Below are positions 7,977-16,053 of a DNA stretch of 64,000 nt, piece by piece. The DNA lies in the IMG/VR virus record IMGVR_UViG_3300049460_000312, positions 62,001 through 126,000 of that record. The stretch is one strand, 5' to 3'. The notes beneath the pieces were generated by a model. It was not told where the DNA came from. It was given only the letters and a program-made list of their open reading frames with translations, and searched no databases. Each line of letters starts with the position of its first letter. Position 1 is the first letter of the stretch. The stretch is from a virus. The position numbers and the translations under genes are program-made.

Positions 7977-10184
7977 TTAGAACTGGAAGCCAGCCGAGCC
8001 GACGGCTGCGACATCGCCGCGGGTGCTGCTGGACAGACCCGCCTTGATGACCCAACGGTTGTCACCCGTCACCGTCGACACGCCCACTGCAATGCCTTGC
8101 TGACCATGGTAGGTCGACACGGCAGCAGAGATCATCGACTTGCCCGCTTGCGTCGGTTGCGGCAGACCTGCGATCGCCAGCACCGACGCAAGACCACCGT
8201 AGTTGTCTTTCTTGTAGCTGTCGAACTGGTTCTGCAGATTGCTCACCGCCTTGTCGGTGTAAGCGTACGACTGCTGCTGTGCGTAATTCACCTGACCCAC
8301 GTTGGCGGCATCCGTCGGCGCAGTACCGGCCGCTACGTGCGTGATCTGACGTTCGTTGCCGGCAGCGCCCACCGACACCGTGTTGTCACGATCGGCCACC
8401 GAGTCGGCACCCAGCGCTACCGAGTTCTTCGACGTGACCTGAGCTTTCGCACCCATCTGGCCCTTGTTCATGCTATCGCGCCAGTTGGACAGGTTGTCGA
8501 TCGACTTGGTGTTGCCAGTGATCTGCGTTTGCAGACCTGCTTCCGCCGTGGTAGCCCGTGTCGTTTCGTTGTCGATCTTCGTGTTCAGGCCAGCTTCAGC
8601 CGTTTGCGCGCGAGTCGATTCCGAATTGATGTTGGCCTGCAGCTGGCCTTCCGCGGCTTGGGCACGACCGGACTCAGCACCGACCGCCTTGTCCGTGTAG
8701 TGGTTGGCCGAGCCGAGCGTCTTGCCTGCGACGTAGTCGGTGTAACCCGCCGACGTAGCCACTGCGCCCACGTAAGCTGCCGCAGCAGCTGCATTTGCGT
8801 GCTGGTTCGCTGACGCGAGCGTCTTGGCGTCACCCTTATCCGCATACGACTGAGCGGACTGGAGCGTCGCTGCGTCGCCCGCTTGCTGTTGGGTTTGCAG
8901 GTCATGAGCTACGTTGTTCGTGTAATCGAACGACGTATCGATGGCGGTTTGCACACCCTTGGCAACTGACGTGTCGGTGTAGCTGTTAGCCGACTGCAGT
9001 GTTGCAGCATCACCAGCAGCCCGGGCTTGGGCTTCGGCCTTGATGTCGTGGGCATTCTTGGCCGAGGAAGCCAGGGCTGCGCCACCAACGGCCAGCGCGA
9101 TGTCAGCAGTGCCTTGCGCATGCGCTGCAGCACCTGCGGCGGCGTTAGCCGTACCTTGTGCTTTGTTCACTCCCGACTGCAGACCGGCTTCTGCCGTTTC
9201 AGCACGCGACGTTTCGGACGAGATGGCTTTACCATTTGCGTCTGCCTTGGCATTGGCTGTGTTGGCCGTTGCTTGGGCGTGCTGTGCGTCGCCTTCTGCC
9301 TTCACGGCGATGGCACCCGCTACCAGACCAACACCGAGGGCGGCATCTGCCGTACCTTGTGCATGGGCGGCGGCGCTGCCCGCTGCGGCAGCGGCTGCGT
9401 CAGCATGGTTAGCCGTGCCCTGAGCAGCCGTGGCAGCCTTACCTGCTGCATCGGCCTTCGAGCCCGCGACGTTCGCTGCAGCAGCCGCACCTTCCGCGAC
9501 ACCTTCAGCGTGACCCGCGACGATTGCTGCACCCGTAGCCGTGATCGTGGCACTGGTTGCGATACCCACTGCAACGTCTGCCTTTACGTCCGCACCCTTG
9601 GCGATGGTCGAGGCTTGGTTCGCCGTCGAGACGGCCTGTTGCGAGTTAGACAAGGCCGTGCCGGCTGTGGCGCTCACGCCGTTGACTTGCGATTGCAGGT
9701 TGGCTTCGGCACCCTTGGCACGTGCGGCTTCGTTGGCGACACCGATATCGGCATGGATATTGGCAGAAGCCAGCGTACCGGCTGCGGTATCGGTCACTTC
9801 CTGATGCGTGGCGCTGTTGAGCTGCAGCTCATTGATCGCCGAGGAGTTCGCACTGGTTTGCGTTTGCACCTTAGTGACGTTGGCGTTGGTCGCGTCAAGC
9901 TGGGAGGAGGTTGCAACACCTGTTACCGAACCCGTGACCTTGGTGCCGTTCGACAGCGTCGTGGTAGACGTGTTGCCGTTGATCGACACACTCGTGACCG
10001 TTGCACCGTCTTTGCCGGCTGCACCGGTTGCGCCGATGTCACCCTTGTCACCCTTGTCGCCCTTGTCGCCCTTCGGGCCCTGCTGGCCTTCGCAGGAGAA
10101 AATGTTGCAACTCGTGGCGTGCGCACCCATCGAGAGTGCGGCGAAGGAAGCGAAGACAGCAGCAGCAATGAGATTCTTTTTCAT
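7977..10184 (-). CDS. Trimeric autotransporter (YadA-like) adhesin with collagen-like N-terminus
   Basis: This protein of 735 residues has the layout of a bacterial type Vc secretion adhesin. Residues 1-23 form a signal peptide (MKKN, hydrophobic core, AHA). A small Cys pair (SCNIFSC) follows at 25-31, then collagen-type G-x-y triplets at 36-60 ([11 protein letters not shown]), then a long Ala-rich stalk with repeated AEAGLQ and [10 protein letters not shown] units. At about 600-640 are YadA-head-type SVALGADS and ANVGQV motifs, and the last 70 residues look like the outer-membrane anchor barrel, ending in the aromatic F that barrels need. It would be exported and trimerise in the host outer membrane. 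Such a gene in a lytic jumbo phage is unusual; a virion fibre is possible but less likely because of the signal peptide. Confidence 0.85.
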   Translation of the reverse strand: MKKNLIAAAVFASFAALSMGAHATSCNIFSCEGQQGPKGDKGDKGDKGDIGATGAAGKDGATVTSVSINGNTSTTTLSNGTKVTGSVTGVATSSQLDATNANVTKVQTQTSANSSAINELQLNSATHQEVTDTAAGTLASANIHADIGVANEAARAKGAEANLQSQVNGVSATAGTALSNSQQAVSTANQASTIAKGADVKADVAVGIATSATITATGAAIVAGHAEGVAEGAAAAANVAGSKADAAGKAATAAQGTANHADAAAAAAGSAAAHAQGTADAALGVGLVAGAIAVKAEGDAQHAQATANTANAKADANGKAISSETSRAETAEAGLQSGVNKAQGTANAAAGAAAHAQGTADIALAVGGAALASSAKNAHDIKAEAQARAAGDAATLQSANSYTDTSVAKGVQTAIDTSFDYTNNVAHDLQTQQQAGDAATLQSAQSYADKGDAKTLASANQHANAAAAAAYVGAVATSAGYTDYVAGKTLGSANHYTDKAVGAESGRAQAAEGQLQANINSESTRAQTAEAGLNTKIDNETTRATTAEAGLQTQITGNTKSIDNLSNWRDSMNKGQMGAKAQVTSKNSVALGADSVADRDNTVSVGAAGNERQITHVAAGTAPTDAANVGQVNYAQQQSYAYTDKAVSNLQNQFDSYKKDNYGGLASVLAIAGLPQPTQAGKSMISAAVSTYHGQQGIAVGVSTVTGDNRWVIKAGLSSSTRGDVAAVGSAGFQF

Positions 10185-10249
10185 GTTGTATCCTGAATTC
10201 CTGATTGAGAGAAGGTTAGATAAGCTGCAAATGGTTGGTACAGCTCAAG

Positions 10250-10262
10250 TTAAGAATATGTG
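10250..10262 (-). promoter_or_regulatory. Possible diverged early promoter for the adhesin
   Basis: Minus strand CACATATTCTTAA matches 10 of 13 bases of the repeated CACATATTACYAA motif and sits 66 bases upstream of the adhesin start. Confidence 0.4.
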
Positions 10263-10297
10263 GTTAAAACTTTCTGGAATTGGATTTTGACGGCATA

Positions 10298-10323
10298 GCG
10301 GGCGGAGCCGAAGCCCCGCCCGC
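10298..10323 (-). terminator. Terminator
   Basis: On the minus strand, GCGGGCGG pairs with CCGCCCGC and is followed by TATGCCG. It lies after the RNA ligase-like gene and belongs to the repeated hairpin family. Confidence 0.8.
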
Positions 10324-10334
10324 ATGCGTTCTAC

Positions 10335-10913
10335 TTAGACCGGAAAATCCGCTTTCTTGATCTTCACCATGCGACCATCAGGATGATGCCACACGATGCC
10401 TTCAATCGGCAGATCCTGCAGGTACGCCTTCAGTGCATCAAAGGTGCGAGGACAATCCTCAATCACATCCTGCCCGTGCGGGTAGAGGCGATGTTCGGTG
10501 AGTCCCTCCGGATTGGCGCCATGGCGTGTACCAATCTTAGGCCCACACGCTTCGTAGGTGCCATCAGGGATTCCAGCAGGCCAGCTCTCACGAGCCCGGT
10601 TTACGGCCTCCATCACGTGCTTGCCCGACGGTGAATTGGCTGTGACCCAACCCGGCCAGTGACCGGTAATGCGATCAGGTTCAGCCTGGGCGGGTACGAA
10701 CGTAGCGGGACGCACCCGACCTACCTTGAGGTCGTAGCGCATGAATACTTCACCGTTCTTTATCAGAACAGCAACACCGTCCCACTTACGCGTCGCGACG
10801 CCTTCTCCGTTAGCGACCCAGAGCGCAGCGGGCATGACTTCATCACGCACACGGCGGCTACCAGTAACGTCACACTCAAGATTACGATGGAACAACGAAA
10901 CGATCTTCTTCAC
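10335..10913 (-). CDS. RNA ligase-like nucleotidyltransferase (DUF5565-type)
   Basis: This protein has 192 residues starting at GTG 10911-10913, chosen because GGAG lies five bases upstream and the product then begins VKKIVSLFHRN, typical of a small phage/bacterial ligase-like family. The nucleotide-binding motif KWDG is at residues 43-46 (the Lys would carry AMP). A GTYEACGP block, an EGIVW motif IV and a VKIKKADF motif V follow. The family joins nucleic acid ends, in phages often to repair cut tRNA, and the gene sits beside a tRNA-like stretch at 11042-11243. The reaction and substrate are inferred. An open frame upstream to 11138 is not counted. Confidence 0.8.
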   Translation of the reverse strand: MKKIVSLFHRNLECDVTGSRRVRDEVMPAALWVANGEGVATRKWDGVAVLIKNGEVFMRYDLKVGRVRPATFVPAQAEPDRITGHWPGWVTANSPSGKHVMEAVNRARESWPAGIPDGTYEACGPKIGTRHGANPEGLTEHRLYPHGQDVIEDCPRTFDALKAYLQDLPIEGIVWHHPDGRMVKIKKADFPV

Positions 10914-11041
10914 AGCAACTCCGAATGGTGGATAGAAAGTTTCGAATCCCACCACCCCCACCGGAGTATTTACAGCCTTTACTGCGACAACGTGCACAAG
11001 CGGGGCTTTCACCCCGCTTGTGGTTAGCTCGGTTTGGTCAT

Positions 11042-11243
11042 TGCTTTCTGAGGGAGGACTCGAACCTCCAATCTTGGTCTGAGACCGGACCCAATGACAG
11101 GCCGACTGTGTCGATAGCATCCATTTCGCACAAGGCACCGAATGCTATCCCGCTTTAGGTGTTCACAGCCTTGCAGATCTCGGCAGAGGGGAAGTCCTGC
11201 CTACTGTCCACGTGTATACCAATTCCACCACTCATCCTGCTAA
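11042..11243 (-). tRNA. tRNA-like stretch: D-arm and T-arm separated by about 110 bases
   Basis: On the minus strand a near-canonical D-arm (TGGTGGAATTGGTATACACG) at about 11213-11232 looks like the start of a class II tRNA such as tRNA-Leu. A perfect T-arm (GGAGG, TTCGAGT, CCTCC) lies at 11051-11067. TGGAC after the D-arm can pair with GTCCG before a small variable arm, but about 110 bases lie between, and only 4 of 7 acceptor positions pair. The insert holds an 8-bp stem (GATAGCAT/ATGCTATC). It could be a degenerate tRNA, an interrupted tRNA or another structured RNA. The 3' CCA is not encoded. Confidence 0.35.
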
Positions 11244-11303
11244 CGAGCACGGCTGCATGCGACTGCAAGTGCTCCATCAGATCTCTACTGCGGTAAAAAA
11301 ATG

Positions 11304-11612
11304 CTAGATGCTGTTTCTCGGCACCAGCACTTCTTCGAGGACCACTGCTGGCGAATACATCTGCAGCGTCTTGTCGTAATCACTGCCTTGTTCGATCCGC
11401 ATCTCGGCGAGCGTATAGTCATTTTCCAGCGCGACCTTGATGCCCTTCGCTTGCAGCATTTCCTGGATCAGCGAGAGGATCGCGGTCTTGGCGCTACCCA
11501 CGCTGCCGGCCACCGTGATCTTGACGATCGGTCGGTCGGTGCCAGTGAGAACATCAGTGGCCAGACTCAGTTCCGGACGAACGCGTACTTCTGCTACGGG
11601 GATGTCAGACAT
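11304..11612 (-). CDS. Small protein with P-loop-like motif
   Basis: This protein has 102 residues, start ATG 11610-11612, with AAGGAG close upstream. The sequence around residues 33-43 (VAGSVGSAKTAIL) resembles a Walker A loop, but the Gly before Lys is Ala, so nucleotide binding is uncertain. The C-terminus has beta-rich EEVLVPRN. No Walker B is visible and the protein is too short for a full NTPase, so it may be a nucleotide-binding regulator or an unrelated fold. It precedes the tRNA-like stretch and the ligase gene on the same strand. Confidence 0.75.
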   Translation of the reverse strand: MSDIPVAEVRVRPELSLATDVLTGTDRPIVKITVAGSVGSAKTAILSLIQEMLQAKGIKVALENDYTLAEMRIEQGSDYDKTLQMYSPAVVLEEVLVPRNSI

Positions 11613-11667
11613 GTGGCTCTCCTTGGATTAGGGTCGTTTACATCAATAACTACCCCTCGGAGTAAAA

Positions 11668-12330
11668 TCATGATGTCGGTCTGGAGAGCTTGAGGTACTT
11701 CAGATATCCAGGAAACATGTAATTACCTGTCTTGTGTCCACCAATGGTCAGTTCAGTGTCGCGCGGCACCGGGAAACTGGCAAAGGACTGGACAGCGTTA
11801 GTCGTCAGGTTCTTGATCGTCATGCCATTAGTACGCTTCTGGATTAGGAACTCCTGATAAGTCTGGGGGTTAGCACCAAAACCCTGGTTACGCTGGAAGG
11901 TGGTATCGCCCTTACTGAGAAAAACCTGGAACCACGTACTGGTGAACTGGTCAAACAGGACCGAGCTTCCGGGGTCTGCAACGTTGGCATACGTGCCTGA
12001 GTTGAAAATATAGACCGAGGGTGTGGTGTTCGGTTTTAGGATACCCAGCTGCAGATCATAATCCTGCGTAGAAAAGTTATTCAGTGGATTATTCGGATTA
12101 TGAAAGCAATTGATTGCATTGAACTGGAAACAACGCCCTACACCCGCCACATCCACCACACCAAAATTGGTAGCCTGGCTGGCTGCTGCACCGAGGGTAG
12201 TAAATGTGATACCCTGCGCGCGGTCCACGATGGTCTTGGTGCCCAGGGCCACATCTTCGAAATGCAGATCAAGCAGGCTCGGCGGCGCCGGAGCGGCCTG
12301 ATTGCGTCGGATAAGTAAGGATTCAAACAT
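11668..12330 (-). CDS. Tagged LamG-like (concanavalin-fold) protein
   Basis: This protein has 220 residues if started at ATG 12328-12330, where the product begins MFESLL, the same N-terminal tag as the glycine-rich and WRPVLE proteins. A longer frame reaches 12456 and was rejected. After a short Pro-rich linker (AAPAPP), LLDLHFED and repeated aromatic beta-strand-like segments (FLSKGDTTFQR, FPGYLKYLKL at the end) resemble phage LamG/concanavalin-type carbohydrate-binding domains. Sugar binding at the cell surface is inferred. Confidence 0.75.
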   Translation of the reverse strand: MFESLLIRRNQAAPAPPSLLDLHFEDVALGTKTIVDRAQGITFTTLGAAASQATNFGVVDVAGVGRCFQFNAINCFHNPNNPLNNFSTQDYDLQLGILKPNTTPSVYIFNSGTYANVADPGSSVLFDQFTSTWFQVFLSKGDTTFQRNQGFGANPQTYQEFLIQKRTNGMTIKNLTTNAVQSFASFPVPRDTELTIGGHKTGNYMFPGYLKYLKLSRPTS

Positions 12331-12409
12331 CGCACTAGCCTGTAAGAAATAACATAGGATGCAGTAATCACCTTTGTATGAGATTCCTCTCATAACCCGG
12401 AGACACCCG

Positions 12410-12544
12410 ATGCTGTATATGCCGACCATTGTTGCGTTCATGGGCGCACGTGCCATGTTTCAAATGAGCTGGATGCTGCCCATGACCTTGATGCAGATGG
12501 CAATGCCGGCTTTGCCGGTGCAAGAGAAGCAGGCTAAGGCTTAA
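12410..12544 (+). CDS. Small Met-rich hydrophobic protein
   Basis: This short gene of 44 residues starts at ATG 12410 with CGGAGA seven bases upstream, a good ribosome site. The product is rich in Met (about ten) and hydrophobic residues, with one probable membrane-spanning stretch and a Lys/Gln C-terminal end (VQEKQAKA). It may be a small membrane protein, for example a holin-like or regulatory peptide, but nothing identifies its role. Confidence 0.6.
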   Translation: MLYMPTIVAFMGARAMFQMSWMLPMTLMQMAMPALPVQEKQAKA

Positions 12545-12714
12545 TTTACCCGGTCTCCCTATCAGATGCGAGTGCGTGACACCACTCGTGGGGATGGAGC
12601 GAAATGCCCACCAGAGGTGGGGGAAATATTAAGTTATTATACCTAGTGCGTGAGCACTCTGGAATCTTATAGAGCAACAAGAACAACAACACCCCACCTA
12701 ACGGAGGTTAGACC

Positions 12715-12936
12715 ATGAGCAGCACTGCAATCGCTCCGGATACGACGGAGCTGGAAGAAGAATGCATGGACCGGCTACTGCCGTGGAAGTGCTACTCGGA
12801 CAATCTGCGTCGCTACGAGGAGTATCCCTCACTCCAGGCACTGGCAGAAGCGAAGAGCATGAGTGTGAGTGTCATCATGGATGCCATTGCCAATCACAAG
12901 GGCAATCTGTACGACATGCATATCGTCAAGCGATGA
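12715..12936 (+). CDS. Small acidic protein of unknown function
   Basis: This protein has 73 residues with ATG 12715 and ACGGAGG seven bases upstream, a strong ribosome site. It has a Leu/Glu-rich N-terminal half and a helical C-terminal half with a HIVKR end. It is followed by a hairpin terminator. No family was recognised. The 170 bases upstream hold AT-rich stretches (TTATTATACC) that could be its promoter. Confidence 0.75.
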   Translation: MSSTAIAPDTTELEEECMDRLLPWKCYSDNLRRYEEYPSLQALAEAKSMSVSVIMDAIANHKGNLYDMHIVKR

Positions 12937-12948
12937 TCGCATCGATAG

Positions 12949-12969
12949 CGGGAGGGTCATTCCCTCCCG
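12949..12969 (+). terminator. Terminator
   Basis: An 8-bp stem (CGGGAGGG and CCCTCCCG) is followed by TTTATGCCGG, a member of the repeated hairpin family. Confidence 0.85.
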
Positions 12970-13010
12970 TTTATGCCGGAATTTTATGTACAATCTTTAG
13001 GCAGAACGCT

Positions 13011-13742
13011 ATGTTGGAGCTATTACTGGCTAGTCCTAAAAAGGCCATCGTAGGATTACCGAGTAACACCGGCCCAGGCCCAACTACTTTAGTTGGCTCG
13101 AACGCCACGGCAGGGTTCTACGGGGAACTCACCTCGGCCAGCTTTATCAGTGGGAGTGCGCTGGCGGCAGCCTGCGGTCTCGTTGCAGGCACCCTGATGA
13201 ATGACACCGCGTCGTGGCTGAAGTTCTTTCTGGATGATAAAGTTCTCTTTATTCCTAAATTGGGCATTCGCACCAGTTTTTACTGGCAAGACCTGTATCA
13301 GGCTGGTGTAGTCTATGGCGACGGGACTATTGGTAAGAACCCGGCAGGTGCAAATCGATTACAGAATGCCCGAGTCTCCGTGCAGGGTTATACCTTTATT
13401 GTTCGCCTCATGAAGTGTGCGAACAGCGATCCCTATGTCGATTACACAACTAACGATCCGGTATCCAGCACGACTTCGGAATGGAATCGGTTGATGTACA
13501 ACATCTGCGATACCGCTGCGTCTAAAAGCTCGCAGGTGGGGCCGAACTGGACGCACTATACCGAGGCGCAGCTCGGGATGAACTACTACACCTGGGGGCA
13601 GGAGACGCCGTCTAACTCGGGGGCTCAAGCTCGCATCGTCCGTGCGGCGAGCTCGCTTTCGTACGCGACCTATGGCTGGCTCACCACCCCCTATAACACC
13701 TGTGTCTGGCGACCCGTGCTGGAACTGGTGCCACCCGCATAA
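13011..13742 (+). CDS. Small adhesin-like protein, WRPVLE family, paralogue 2
   Basis: This protein has 243 residues, started at ATG 13011 because the product then begins with the shared tag MLELLL. An upstream-extended frame reaching 12762 is spurious because it overlaps gene 12715-12936 and its terminator. It shares a SGSALAAACG-like segment, NDTASWLKF, AGVVYGDG, an ARVS..G.T segment, WNRLMYN and the C-terminal CVWRPVLELV with paralogues at 7157 and 60997. The middle diverges, suggesting different binding specificities. The role is inferred. Confidence 0.85.
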   Translation: MLELLLASPKKAIVGLPSNTGPGPTTLVGSNATAGFYGELTSASFISGSALAAACGLVAGTLMNDTASWLKFFLDDKVLFIPKLGIRTSFYWQDLYQAGVVYGDGTIGKNPAGANRLQNARVSVQGYTFIVRLMKCANSDPYVDYTTNDPVSSTTSEWNRLMYNICDTAASKSSQVGPNWTHYTEAQLGMNYYTWGQETPSNSGAQARIVRAASSLSYATYGWLTTPYNTCVWRPVLELVPPA

Positions 13743-13745
13743 AAG

Positions 13746-13769
13746 ACGGAGGGAGTGACGTCCCTCCGT
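13746..13769 (+). terminator. Terminator
   Basis: A perfect 9-bp stem (ACGGAGGGA and TCCCTCCGT) is followed by TTATGCCGC, a member of the repeated hairpin family. Confidence 0.85.
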
Positions 13770-13828
13770 TTATGCCGCCTATTTAGTGGAGTGTTTCTCC
13801 ATCCATCAACTTCAACAACAAAATCACC

Positions 13829-14188
13829 ATGCATGCCTTTTTCCATTTCTCCTTTCCCGTCCTGCTGTTTGTGCTGATCGGCTGTCATTTCTTCGGGGAC
13901 TTCGTGTTCCAGAATGATTTTGTCGCCAAAGCCAAGAACTTCAAACTGACGCCCGATCCGTGCTTCTGGGTGCCGGTGCTGCTCTCGCACTGCTGGGTGC
14001 ATGCGATGCTGGTGCTGCTCGCCACCGGAGTATTCTGGACTGCGCTCTTTATGCTGGTCACGCACTGGTGCATCGACTGGTTCAAATGCGCCGGCCTGCT
14101 TGGTCAGAATGGCCTGGGCTTTGTGATCGATCAACTGCTGCACCTTCTCGTGATCGTCATGATTGCGTGGGCGGTGGCACCGTTCTAA
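13829..14188 (+). CDS. DUF3307-type membrane protein
   Basis: This protein has 119 residues and at least three membrane-spanning stretches. Conserved polar residues lie on helices: the N-terminal H-F-G-D-F pattern, THWCIDWFK in the middle and VIDQLLHL at the end. These match the DUF3307 family of small bacterial and phage inner-membrane proteins. The function of that family is unknown. It lies alone between a terminator and gene 14270-15064. No clear ribosome site is visible. Confidence 0.75.
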   Translation: MHAFFHFSFPVLLFVLIGCHFFGDFVFQNDFVAKAKNFKLTPDPCFWVPVLLSHCWVHAMLVLLATGVFWTALFMLVTHWCIDWFKCAGLLGQNGLGFVIDQLLHLLVIVMIAWAVAPF

Positions 14189-14269
14189 ACGCGCTCTATT
14201 CTGTGCTAGAGCAAAGTCCATCAATTTTGCTCGCATTTTTCTATTTTCCTATTCTCGGAGTCCATTTCC

Positions 14270-15064
14270 ATGGGTAAGCAAAACGTCAAGGCTGGCGGCT
14301 TCCAGCTGGCGCAACAAGTCGCTCAACAACAAGCGGCTGAGCAGGCCAAGCAAGATGCGGCCTCGCAGGAAAGCACCACCCCGGCGGTGACGCAAGAAGG
14401 CGTGAACGACCAGAGCAACGAAGGCTCGCAAGAGCAAAGCAAGGACGTCGCGCAAGACAGCGCGCAGGAATCGAGCGAATCGAAGGAACAGGCATCGGAC
14501 GACATCGTGATCCAGCCGACCGTCGTCACGCCGGCGCCGGCGGCTGCCCCGGTCGTCGCCAAGGCTATCGTGGTTGAGAAGTCGCAACCGGCTCCGGCTA
14601 ACGCCACGCTCACCGAAAAGCTCGGCGAGATCCTGAAGGACGTGCCGCCGGCGCACCAGACGGACATCAACCGCGTGGTGCTGTATCTCGAACGCATGAC
14701 CCCGAAGCGTCCGATCGACGCGAAGACGGGTATCGCCGAACAGGTCGCCCTGTACCGTTCGATCCAGAACATCATCAACCGTCAGGAAGACTACTTCACG
14801 CAGCTCTTCTCGGCTCTGCTCTTTATCTTCAAGAGCGAAGCCAAGGGCGCGTTGAGCGATCGTTACCGTCTGCGCTTCATGGACAACGTCACGCTCGCGA
14901 CCGGTGACCGCAAGGCCTTCGCGAACATCACGCACGCGCTCGCCCTGCTTGCTGATGCGCAAAGCCGTCCGCTGGCAATGCGCCAGCTCAATCTGGGCAA
15001 AGCACTGGAAAACGGTCTCACGGCCGCGGGCCAGCAGCGCGTACTGCATTACTTCGACGCGTAA
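14270..15064 (+). CDS. Gln/Ala-rich N-terminal, helical protein
   Basis: This protein has 264 residues with ATG 14270 and CGGAG upstream. Residues 1-90 are disordered-looking and rich in Gln, Ser, Glu and Ala (AEQAKQDAAS), followed by a Pro/Ala linker and then a compact helical domain (residues 110-260) with DRYRLRFMDN. It resembles structural phage proteins with flexible N-termini, but the family is not recognised. It lies next to the endolysin and ends in a terminator. Confidence 0.8.
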   Translation: MGKQNVKAGGFQLAQQVAQQQAAEQAKQDAASQESTTPAVTQEGVNDQSNEGSQEQSKDVAQDSAQESSESKEQASDDIVIQPTVVTPAPAAAPVVAKAIVVEKSQPAPANATLTEKLGEILKDVPPAHQTDINRVVLYLERMTPKRPIDAKTGIAEQVALYRSIQNIINRQEDYFTQLFSALLFIFKSEAKGALSDRYRLRFMDNVTLATGDRKAFANITHALALLADAQSRPLAMRQLNLGKALENGLTAAGQQRVLHYFDA

Positions 15065-15080
15065 GCTTCGTTTTAATAGC

Positions 15081-15110
15081 CTCCTTCTACTCCTGCGGGG
15101 GTAGAAGGAG
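15081..15110 (+). terminator. Terminator
   Basis: A 10-bp stem (CTCCTTCTAC and GTAGAAGGAG) is followed by TTTATGTTTGG. Confidence 0.8.
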
Positions 15111-15138
15111 TTTATGTTTGGTATTTTGGAGAACGACT

Positions 15139-15981
15139 ATGGCAATGACTAAGTCACAGGTCAAACAGTTGCAGCGCGCTTTGCGCGAAACGGTCATGCC
15201 CAGTATCGGCGTAGACGGCGCCTGGGGCGCTCAGTGCGACCAGGGCTTGGCTGCGTATGCCAAGGCTACGGGAACCGACACAGCGGGCGCTACGGCCCTC
15301 CTGCAGGCCTATGCAGCGCTGCGCTTCGTGAACGACGACGCCTTCGCGACGGCAGCGGCTGCATTGAGCGTGCCGGAGAGCTATGTGCGGGCAATTGCAC
15401 AGGTGGAAACCAATGGCGATGGTTTCTTGAAGGACGGCCGGGTCAAGATCCTGTTCGAGCGTCACTGGTTCTACAAGGACCTCACGGCAGCGCTGGCATC
15501 GTCGGCTGATGCGCGCGCTCACGTGGCAGGTAAGCTGGGGATTGCAACGAGCTCCACGGTCACGCAGTTGATGGCCGAAATGGTCAAGCAACAGAACAAC
15601 ATCTGCAACCCGGAGCGTGGTGGTTATCTCGGTAACGAGAAAGAGTGGGATCGCCTGAACCTGGCGATGGACTTCGATGTGGAAGCCGGTGCACAGTCGG
15701 CCAGCTACGGCGGCTTCCAGCTGATGGGCTTTAACTTCAAGCAGTGCGGCTACCCCAACGCCCGTTCGATGATGATTGATCTGGCGGGTTCGGAATCCAA
15801 ACAGTTCCTGGCGGTGGTCGCGTTCATCAAGGCCAATCCCAACCTGCTCTCCGCAGTCCGGGCAGCTGACTGGGCCAAGTTCGCCATGGGCTATAACGGT
15901 TCCTCGTACAAGGAAAACAAGTACGACACCAAGCTCGCAGACGCGGTCAAGTCTTTCAACAGCAACACTGCTTTGGCCTAA
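15139..15981 (+). CDS. Endolysin: peptidoglycan-binding domain plus DUF3380 N-acetylmuramidase
   Basis: This protein has 280 residues, starting at ATG 15139 with GGAG eight bases before. The N-terminal 60 residues (SQVKQLQRAL, GVDGAWG) match the PG_binding repeat, with the typical G-x-D-G-x-W/F-G turn. From about 75 onward the sequence matches DUF3380 muramidases (VPESYVRAIAQVET, a candidate catalytic Glu, then ILFERHWF). Such enzymes cut the glycan chain to release phage. No signal peptide is seen, so a holin or other export route would be needed. It is single-copy in the window and ends in a bidirectional terminator. Confidence 0.9.
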   Translation: MAMTKSQVKQLQRALRETVMPSIGVDGAWGAQCDQGLAAYAKATGTDTAGATALLQAYAALRFVNDDAFATAAAALSVPESYVRAIAQVETNGDGFLKDGRVKILFERHWFYKDLTAALASSADARAHVAGKLGIATSSTVTQLMAEMVKQQNNICNPERGGYLGNEKEWDRLNLAMDFDVEAGAQSASYGGFQLMGFNFKQCGYPNARSMMIDLAGSESKQFLAVVAFIKANPNLLSAVRAADWAKFAMGYNGSSYKENKYDTKLADAVKSFNSNTALA

Positions 15982-16005
15982 GCAAAAAAAAAAGCGGACA
16001 TAAGC

Positions 16006-16037
16006 AGAGAGAAGCGACCGTGTGGTCGCTTCTCTCT
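16006..16037. terminator. Bidirectional terminator between convergent genes
   Basis: A perfect 14-bp stem (AGAGAGAAGCGACC with GGTCGCTTCTCTCT) is flanked by GGACATA and TATGCCG. It lies between the endolysin and the minus-strand gene ending at 16054. Confidence 0.9.
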
Positions 16038-16053
16038 TTATGCCGTCACGGTC

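Noticed and set aside
8097-10290. Several plus-strand frames opposite the autotransporter gene
   Set aside because: They mirror the repetitive Ala-rich adhesin and have no ribosome site or domain; the adhesin frame has a complete signal peptide and anchor.
11042-11243. Group I intron or tmRNA
   Set aside because: The insert is only about 110 bases, too short for a group I intron, and the 5' end has a canonical D-arm that tmRNA lacks.
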